7,031 nt of DNA, taken from positions 1 to 7,031 of the forward strand of contig JAEYWW010000104.1 in NCBI GenBank assembly GCA_023428805.1. Reading direction: 5' to 3'. The stretch is from Armatimonadota bacterium. Lineage in GTDB: Bacteria > Armatimonadota > Fimbriimonadia > Fimbriimonadales > Fimbriimonadaceae. The notes under the pieces were generated by a model that was not told where the DNA came from, made no database searches, and saw only the letters and a list, made by a program, of their open reading frames with translations. Shown piece after piece: positions 1-4,524 of the stretch. The position numbers and the translations under genes are program-made. Position 1 is the first letter of the stretch. Each line of letters begins with the position of its first letter.

Positions 1-1658
1 CTTTTGCGCTGCTCACAGTACGAGGTCACGACGCGCACCACCAGTCCAACCAAATGTACTTTGAAACGGGCGCCGTGATCGTTGCCCTGATCCTGGTCGG
101 CAAGCACCTGGAAACCCGCTCCAAGCAGAGCATGGGCGGGGCGATTCGGAGTCTGATGAACCTGGCTCCCGCTCAGGCGGTCGTCGTGCACGAGGGCGGG
201 CATGAGGAGAGCATCCCCCATTCCGCAATTCAATCCGGCATGGTGCTCCGAGCGCGCCCCGGCGAGAAGATAGCAGTCGATGGCACGGTGCTGGAGGGCG
301 CGTCCTTCGTGGATGAGTCGATGCTGACGGGGGAATCGGTGCCCATTGAAAAGAAGCCCGGCGATCTGGTGACGGGAGCCACCCTGAACACATCGGGAGC
401 CCTCCTCTATCGCGCAGAGCGGGTCGGAAAGGACACCGTGCTCGCCAAGATCATCCAAATGGTTGAGCACGCGCAGGGGTCGAAGGCTCCGATCCAGCGG
501 CTGGCCGACAAAGTTTCGTCGATCTTTGTGCCGATTGTGATCGTCATCGCCCTGGCGACCTTTGGAATCTGGATGCTGCGTGGTGCGACCTTCGCCGAAG
601 CGATCCTTCCGGCGGTTGCGGTCCTTGTAATCGCCTGCCCCTGCGCCCTGGGACTGGCGACGCCGACCGCCATCATGGCGGGCACAGGGCGGGGGGCGCA
701 ACTGGGGATCCTCATCAAAGACGGCTCCATTCTGGAGTCAGCAGGCTCGATCAAGACCGTTCTGCTCGACAAGACCGGCACCATCACGCAAGGCAGGCCC
801 GCCTTTGCTGATGCCATCGCGGTTGCCAACCATTCGGTGGATGATTTGCTGACATTGGCCGCTTCCGTTGAAAAATTCAGCGAGCATCCCATTGCCAAGG
901 CGGTCGTCGCAGAGGCAGAAAAGCGGAGCCTTGATCTGCATGATGCAGGCAGTTTTCAGGCCGAGGTTGGACGGGGCGTTTCCGCCTCGATCAACGGGCA
1001 ACTGGTCCGCGTCTCCTCTCCACACGGAATCAGCAATCTGCCGAAGGAAGTGGCTGAGTGGGAAAGCATTGGCCGGACCGTCATGGTCGTCGCTCTTGAT
1101 GATCTGACTTTGGGCATCATCGCGGTCGCCGATCAAATCGGCGAGCACAGTCAGGAGGCGGTGGCAGAACTACAGAGCTTGGGAATTGAGCCCGTGATGA
1201 TCACCGGCGACAACGAGCGAACCGCGCGGCACATCGCAGCGCAGGCCGGGATCACCCATGTTTTTGCGGAGGTTCTGCCGAGCGGCAAAGCGGACGCAGT
1301 GCGGTCTCGACAGGCCGGCGAGCGTGTGGCGATGGTTGGCGACGGCATCAATGACGCCCCCGCCCTGGCCCAGGCTGATCTCGGCATCGCCATCGGCGGC
1401 GGGACTGATGTGGCGATGGAGACGGCTGGGATCACGCTTCTTCGCGCCGACCTGCGCGGAGTTCCGCAGGCCATTAGACTTGCCAAAAACACACTCTCCA
1501 CCATTCGGTGGAACCTGGTATGGGCCTTCGGCTACAACGTCGTCATGATCCCGCTGGCGGCAGTGGGCCTGCTGAACCCGATGTGGGCGGCGGGCGCAAT
1601 GGCGTTCAGCAGCATCTCAGTGATTTTGAATTCACTCAGGCTGCGAAGGTTCAACTGA
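1..1658 (+). CDS. copA: Cu(I)-translocating P1B-type ATPase, C-terminal part (5' end outside window)
   Basis: Membrane pump that uses ATP to export monovalent copper from the cytoplasm. The frame is open from base 3 to the TGA at 1656-1658 (551 codons), so the true start lies upstream; the ATG at 54 is internal, in a typical P1B segment ([10 protein letters not shown]). The N-terminal metal-binding domain and first membrane helices are outside the window. Counting residues from the Met at 54: actuator TGES at 92-95; membrane helix around 157-175; CPC metal site at 195-197 in the next helix; phosphorylation motif DKTGT at 239-243; P1B-specific SEHP at 276-279; TGDN at 384-387; hinge GDGINDAP at 429-436; YN at 494-495 and MAFSS at 516-520 in the last two helices. 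CPC plus YN plus MxxSS is the signature of the Cu(I)/Ag(I) class. The short loop before Met54 is histidine-rich (GHDAHH). No catalytic residue is missing. The 3' end overlaps purK by 8 bp tail to tail. Function is confident; Ag(I) as an additional substrate cannot be excluded. Confidence 0.96.
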   Translation, partial: FALLTVRGHDAHHQSNQMYFETGAVIVALILVGKHLETRSKQSMGGAIRSLMNLAPAQAVVVHEGGHEESIPHSAIQSGMVLRARPGEKIAVDGTVLEGASFVDESMLTGESVPIEKKPGDLVTGATLNTSGALLYRAERVGKDTVLAKIIQMVEHAQGSKAPIQRLADKVSSIFVPIVIVIALATFGIWMLRGATFAEAILPAVAVLVIACPCALGLATPTAIMAGTGRGAQLGILIKDGSILESAGSIKTVLLDKTGTITQGRPAFADAIAVANHSVDDLLTLAASVEKFSEHPIAKAVVAEAEKRSLDLHDAGSFQAEVGRGVSASINGQLVRVSSPHGISNLPKEVAEWESIGRTVMVVALDDLTLGIIAVADQIGEHSQEAVAELQSLGIEPVMITGDNERTARHIAAQAGITHVFAEVLPSGKADAVRSRQAGERVAMVGDGINDAPALAQADLGIAIGGGTDVAMETAGITLLRADLRGVPQAIRLAKNTLSTIRWNLVWAFGYNVVMIPLAAVGLLNPMWAAGAMAFSSISVILNSLRLRRFN

Positions 1659-2745
1659 GAGCTCTGACCCACGCTTCCCGAGCTCGTACTGCGATCTCAC
1701 GGCAGTCTTCGCCCACGGCATTGACGTGCCCCATCTTGCGTCCTGGCTTCATCTCTGATTTGCCGTACCAATGAAAATGCGCGGTTGGCTCAGTTCGGAA
1801 GGTCGCCTCCATGCCGACTCGCCAGTCTCGATCGGTTTCAACTCCCAAGATGTTCGCCATGCACGCAGGCTGACCTTTTGGTTGAGGAATGTCATAGCCC
1901 ATTGTCAACCTCACGTGCATTTCAAACTGGGAAATCCCTCCCCAATCGAGGGTGTAGTGTCCGGTGTTGTGCGGGCGCGGGGCGATTTCGTTGATCTTGA
2001 AGCTCCCATCCTCAAGCTCGAACAACTCAACCCCGAACAGGCCGTAGCCCTCGACCGCTTCCACCGCCGAGATCGCGGCTTCACTGGCGTCAGTTCCCGA
2101 TGGGAACACCAGGTCGCAGACGTGGTTCTTCTGGATAGTCTCCATGGTCGGAAAGCAGACCGTCTTCGTCCGGGAGCGCGCCACCATCACGGCCAGCTCA
2201 CGTCGGAACGGCACAAACTGCTCGGCCAGCCATCCCCCCTGCTCCCAGAGTGGACGATGAGATTCAAAATCCTCGGCAGTCCGCGCATATCGCGTCCCTT
2301 TGCCGTCATAGCCTCCAAAGCGAGCCTTCAAAACCATGGGAAAGCCAATCTGTTCAACCGCATGGTTGACATCGACTGCCAAAGGAGTCGGTGCGCCATG
2401 ACGGAGGTAAGCCTCCCGCTGATGCAGCTTGTCTTGGATGGTTTGGAGAGTTTGGACCGACGGAGTGAGGACCTCAGGATCAGTTCCAGAGAAGACCAGC
2501 GCCTCCGAAATCACACCTGCCGGAATGAACTCGTTCTCCAAAGTCACCCTGTGGCAAGATCGAAAAACGTCCGCCACTTTGTCCGGGTCATCCAACCGTC
2601 CGGTTAAGTCATCCGCCACCTGGGAGGCGGGAGTGTCCACTCCCGGATCCAGCGAGAGGCATCTCAGGCCCATTCTCTGGGCGGCTTGGATGGACATGCG
2701 CGCCAGCTGCCCTCCCCCAAGAAATCCAATATCGTAGGGCTTCAT
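1651..2745 (-). CDS. purK: N5-carboxyaminoimidazole ribonucleotide synthase (ATP-grasp)
   Basis: Cytoplasmic enzyme of de novo purine synthesis. It uses ATP and bicarbonate to turn aminoimidazole ribonucleotide (AIR) into N5-carboxy-AIR, which the mutase PurE then isomerises. The protein has 364 residues, close to the usual 350-390. The pre-ATP-grasp fold opens with GGGQLARM at 10-17. The ATP-grasp domain shows QDKLHQR at 104-110, the glycine-rich loop [12 protein letters not shown] at 140-151, FGVELF at 237-242 and the metal/nucleotide segment [14 protein letters not shown] at 252-265. The C-terminal PurK domain carries [22 protein letters not shown] sequence around 325-342. The ATG at 2743-2745 overlaps the ftcD stop (ATGA) and has a GGAG five bases upstream, so start and translational coupling are well supported. 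purE, which often lies beside purK, is not in the window; downstream is only the convergent copA. The stop TGA (2651 side of the gene, complement of 1651-1653) lies inside copA. Confidence 0.97.
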   Translation of the reverse strand: MKPYDIGFLGGGQLARMSIQAAQRMGLRCLSLDPGVDTPASQVADDLTGRLDDPDKVADVFRSCHRVTLENEFIPAGVISEALVFSGTDPEVLTPSVQTLQTIQDKLHQREAYLRHGAPTPLAVDVNHAVEQIGFPMVLKARFGGYDGKGTRYARTAEDFESHRPLWEQGGWLAEQFVPFRRELAVMVARSRTKTVCFPTMETIQKNHVCDLVFPSGTDASEAAISAVEAVEGYGLFGVELFELEDGSFKINEIAPRPHNTGHYTLDWGGISQFEMHVRLTMGYDIPQPKGQPACMANILGVETDRDWRVGMEATFRTEPTAHFHWYGKSEMKPGRKMGHVNAVGEDCREIAVRAREAWVRALS

Positions 2746-3605
2746 CGCATCTCCACAATCTGCTCTTTTCGCGGCTCAATCAAAGTGGCGTGCTCCATGT
2801 CACGAACCCGGATCACACCGATCAATTCAGTTCCATCCACCGTGACGCCCAGCCTCGCCGCCGCATCGAACCCCCACTGCAGGATCTGATCCACGTAGGT
2901 TTCGTTCGGCTTCGTGAGATTCATGCTGAGCTGGCTGATGCCGCGTGATGGAAGCATGAATCCCAGCGCCCGAACTCCGCTGAACATGGGGTCGTCGTCC
3001 CGCCGCCGTGATCTGATCCGCGAGGCCAAGTTGGACGCGATCACACCGCGCTCCTCCTTCAGATTCAGGTTCATTGCAATCAGAAAATCGCGCTGACCCA
3101 TCACTGCCGCCCCCCAGCGTTCATGCGCCCGCCGAGGGCCAAAATCGGGGTCAATCTCATCCGCGATCAACCCGCCAAAACCACCTTTTCGCAACGAAGG
3201 CAACTGGCGTGAGTGCCGTCCTTTCTCCGACTTCTCGTACAGGAAGACCGGCAGGCCAAACCGCTCCGAAAACTCAGCCGCAAACTCATCAACCCAATGG
3301 TTGAGACTCTCCGCATCCGAGGCATCGTAGGGAATGAACGGGCAGACATCCAGGGCGCCAATCCGGGGATGACAGCCGACATGACGATTCAGGTCAATCG
3401 AGGGCAGAATCGCATCTCCCAACTCCAGGAGGCACTCCCCAACAACATTCGCTTCACCCGAAAAGGCCGTGACGGATCGGTTGTGATCGAGATCGCCTTC
3501 GAGAAAGTGAATCTCTACCTGCCGGGCTTCCAGCAGATCGCGGCAGGTGCGGATCAGTCCGTTGTCGCGCCCGAAGGACCAGTTGGGGACGGTCAGAATC
3601 CGCAT
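2742..3605 (-). CDS. ftcD: Glutamate formimidoyltransferase, single-domain FtcD
   Basis: Transfers the formimino group of N-formiminoglutamate to tetrahydrofolate. The 287 residues cover only the two formiminotransferase subdomains; the cyclodeaminase domain of animal FTCD is absent, as in many bacterial homologues. The N-subdomain starts with VPNWSFGRD at 6-14 (usually VPNFSEGRD, so the Glu is replaced by Phe). It continues with DHNRSV at 40-45 and HVGCHPRIGALDVCPFIP at 75-92, where His79 matches the conserved catalytic His. The C-subdomain includes LPSLRKGGF at 135-143, DPDFGPRRAH at 152-161 and FLIAMNLNL at 174-182. It is the middle gene of the cluster: the ATG follows the fabI stop TAG by 3 bp, with only a poor ribosome site, so coupling is likely; its TGA overlaps the purK ATG. 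No histidine-degradation (hut) genes are visible. Known single-domain homologues can also act on 5-formyl-tetrahydrofolate and substitute for its cycloligase; whether this one does is inference. Family assignment is strong, physiological role open. Confidence 0.9.
   Translation of the reverse strand: MRILTVPNWSFGRDNGLIRTCRDLLEARQVEIHFLEGDLDHNRSVTAFSGEANVVGECLLELGDAILPSIDLNRHVGCHPRIGALDVCPFIPYDASDAESLNHWVDEFAAEFSERFGLPVFLYEKSEKGRHSRQLPSLRKGGFGGLIADEIDPDFGPRRAHERWGAAVMGQRDFLIAMNLNLKEERGVIASNLASRIRSRRRDDDPMFSGVRALGFMLPSRGISQLSMNLTKPNETYVDQILQWGFDAAARLGVTVDGTELIGVIRVRDMEHATLIEPRKEQIVEMR
2751..2754 (-). promoter_or_regulatory. Ribosome binding site of purK
   Basis: The minus strand reads GGAG followed by five bases (ATGCG) and the purK ATG. 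It lies inside the last codons of ftcD. It is the clearest Shine-Dalgarno of the cluster and, with the 4-bp ATGA overlap, supports both the chosen purK start and coupled translation. Confidence 0.65.
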
Positions 3606-3608
3606 GGC

Positions 3609-4373
3609 CTACATGCCGACCGTGTTGTATCCGCTGTCCACGAAGATGATCTGACCGCTCACGCCCTTGCTCAAGTCGCTCAGCAGATAGACCGTGGTGC
3701 CCGCGACCTCGGTTTGGCCGAATTCCCGCTTCAGCGGCGCGCGATCCTGCACATAGCCGATCATATCGAGCAAACCTTTCACTCCACGAGCGGCAACCGT
3801 ATTGATCGGACCGGGGCTGACGGTATTGACCCGAATCCCTTTTCCGCCGAGATCGTTTGCCAGATAGCGAACACAGCTTTCCAGAGCCGCTTTGGCGACT
3901 CCCATCACGTTGTAGTTGCCCACCGAACGGGTCGAGCCGAGATAGCTCATCGTCACCACGCTCGCGTCCTCGTTGAAAAGCGGCTCCAGAGTGCGGCTGA
4001 GGGCGACCAGCGAGTAGGCGGAGACGTCCATCGCCATCTTGAATCCCTCGCGGCTCGTGTCCAGAAACCGCCCTTCCAAGTCGCTCTTGTCGGCATAAGC
4101 GGCGGAATGCACCAGGAAGTCAATCTTGCCGTAGGTGGACTCCACCTCACGGGCGAGCTGCTCCAGTTGGCTGTCTTCGCTGAAGTCGCAAACGAAGGGC
4201 TTCATGCGGTCATTGCCTTCGATCAGGTCTTCGACACGCTTGAGCATCCGGTCGTTCTGTGCTCCGATCCCGACTTCCGCGCCGTGGGCGGCGGCCATTT
4301 CGGCGATGGCCCAGCCGATGGAATTCTTGTTCGTGACGCTGAGGACGAGCCCTTTCTTGCCTTCCAAAAGCAT
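3609..4373 (-). CDS. fabI: Enoyl-[acyl-carrier-protein] reductase (NAD(P)H), FabI
   Basis: Reduces trans-2-enoyl-ACP to acyl-ACP, the last step of each round of type II fatty acid synthesis, in the cytoplasm. It has 254 residues, a normal FabI length, with a Rossmann short-chain dehydrogenase fold. The nucleotide loop is divergent but FabI-like (SVTNKNSIGWAIA, 12-24). FabI hallmarks are VHSAAYAD at 88-95, REGFKMAMDVSAYSL at 108-122, and SYLGSTRSVGNYNVMGVAK at 143-161. Tyr144, Tyr154 and Lys161 match Tyr146, Tyr156 and Lys163 of the E. coli enzyme. The C-terminal part has VSPGPINTVAARG at 185-197 and YLLSDLSKGVSGQI near 229-242. Ala92 sits at the E. coli Gly93 position (alanine is normal in Gram-positive FabI) and Leu201 at the Phe203 position. 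It is the first gene of the cluster. In-frame TAA and TGA codons directly upstream of the ATG at 4371-4373 fix the start. There is no Shine-Dalgarno; an intrinsic terminator lies just upstream. Assignment is secure. Confidence 0.95.
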   Translation of the reverse strand: MLLEGKKGLVLSVTNKNSIGWAIAEMAAAHGAEVGIGAQNDRMLKRVEDLIEGNDRMKPFVCDFSEDSQLEQLAREVESTYGKIDFLVHSAAYADKSDLEGRFLDTSREGFKMAMDVSAYSLVALSRTLEPLFNEDASVVTMSYLGSTRSVGNYNVMGVAKAALESCVRYLANDLGGKGIRVNTVSPGPINTVAARGVKGLLDMIGYVQDRAPLKREFGQTEVAGTTVYLLSDLSKGVSGQIIFVDSGYNTVGM

Positions 4374-4378
4374 AGGTC

Positions 4379-4384
4379 ATTATG
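4379..4384 (-). promoter_or_regulatory. Possible -10 box directly upstream of fabI
   Basis: The minus strand reads CATAAT, five of six bases of the TATAAT consensus, five bases before the fabI ATG. No matching -35 box is found at 15-18 bp. If used, fabI would be transcribed as a leaderless or nearly leaderless mRNA starting after the upstream terminator. This rests on one short A+T-rich hexamer and may be chance. Confidence 0.25.
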
Positions 4385-4390
4385 GCCCGA

Positions 4391-4422
4391 CAAAAAATGG
4401 GCGCTCCGGTCCCGGAACGCCC
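4391..4422 (-). terminator. Rho-independent terminator in the fabI leader, minus-strand direction
   Basis: Arms 4399-4409 and 4412-4422 form an 11-bp G+C-rich stem (GGGCGTTCCGG / CCGGAGCGCCC on the minus strand). In minus-strand RNA the single imperfect position is a U.G wobble, so the stem is continuous. It is followed directly by A and six T (complement of 4392-4398). On the plus strand the same position is a C/A mismatch and no T run follows, so the element points only leftward. It ends about 18 bases before the fabI start codon, and no minus-strand gene lies upstream of it in the window. It could be an attenuator in the fabI leader, the end of a short RNA, or a block to antisense transcripts from the divergent glycosidase gene. 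Confidence 0.7.
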
Positions 4423-4446
4423 CACTATTCTCATCTCTTCGGTTTA

Positions 4447-4469
4447 GGAAAGCTGCTTTGAGCCTTTCC
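4447..4469. repeat. Small inverted repeat in the fabI/GH116 intergenic region
   Basis: GGAAAG at 4447-4452 and CTTTCC at 4464-4469 are complementary with an 11-base interval. On either strand this could form a short hairpin next to the terminator hairpin. It might be part of a leader structure or an operator for a DNA-binding protein. The six-base arms are short enough to be chance. Confidence 0.25.
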
Positions 4470-4488
4470 CTCAATTCTCGGCAGGGCA

Positions 4489-4518
4489 TTGCGGAACTGG
4501 AGACTGAGTGACTAGAAT
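4489..4518 (+). promoter_or_regulatory. Putative promoter of the GH116 gene, leaderless geometry
   Basis: TTGCGG at 4489-4494 and TAGAAT at 4513-4518 are separated by 18 bp and resemble -35 and -10 boxes. TAGAAT differs from TATAAT at one base and fits the TANNNT form. Six bases (CGGGCC) separate it from the ATG at 4525, so the expected first transcribed base is the A of ATG. The stretch before the ATG has no Shine-Dalgarno at usable spacing (the nearest GGAG is about 22 bases away), consistent with leaderless initiation. Confidence 0.45.
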
Positions 4519-4524
4519 CGGGCC

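Noticed and set aside
54..56. ATG at 54 as the true start of the copper ATPase
   Set aside because: The frame is open to the left edge, and the upstream residues, like those at Met54, fit the membrane region of a CopA protein, so the gene begins outside the window.
407..898. A minus-strand frame of 163 codons inside copA
   Set aside because: Shadow of the P-type ATPase core; composition is Ala/Ser/Arg-rich without domain features.
1659..1685. GAGCTC repeated at 1659-1664 and 1680-1685, a possible terminator at the copA/purK junction
   Set aside because: Six-base arms with a 15-base loop and no T run on either strand; the bases are explained as purK coding sequence.
1771..2607. A 278-codon plus-strand frame opposite purK
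   Set aside because: Antisense to a well-conserved enzyme, with no family motif or plausible start signal.
4440..4466. Minus-strand CAAAGC, seven bases, CTAAACC, reminiscent of part of the c-di-GMP-I riboswitch core
   Set aside because: The upstream GGGCAAACC segment and the second receptor helix of that aptamer are not seen, so the short match is probably chance. A covariance-model scan of 4374-4530 on the minus strand would settle it.
3213..4511. A 432-codon open frame on the plus strand, opposite ftcD and fabI
   Set aside because: It lies wholly antisense to two clearly conserved genes, spans their boundary, and its translation has no recognisable domain. Such frames are common opposite G+C-rich coding DNA.
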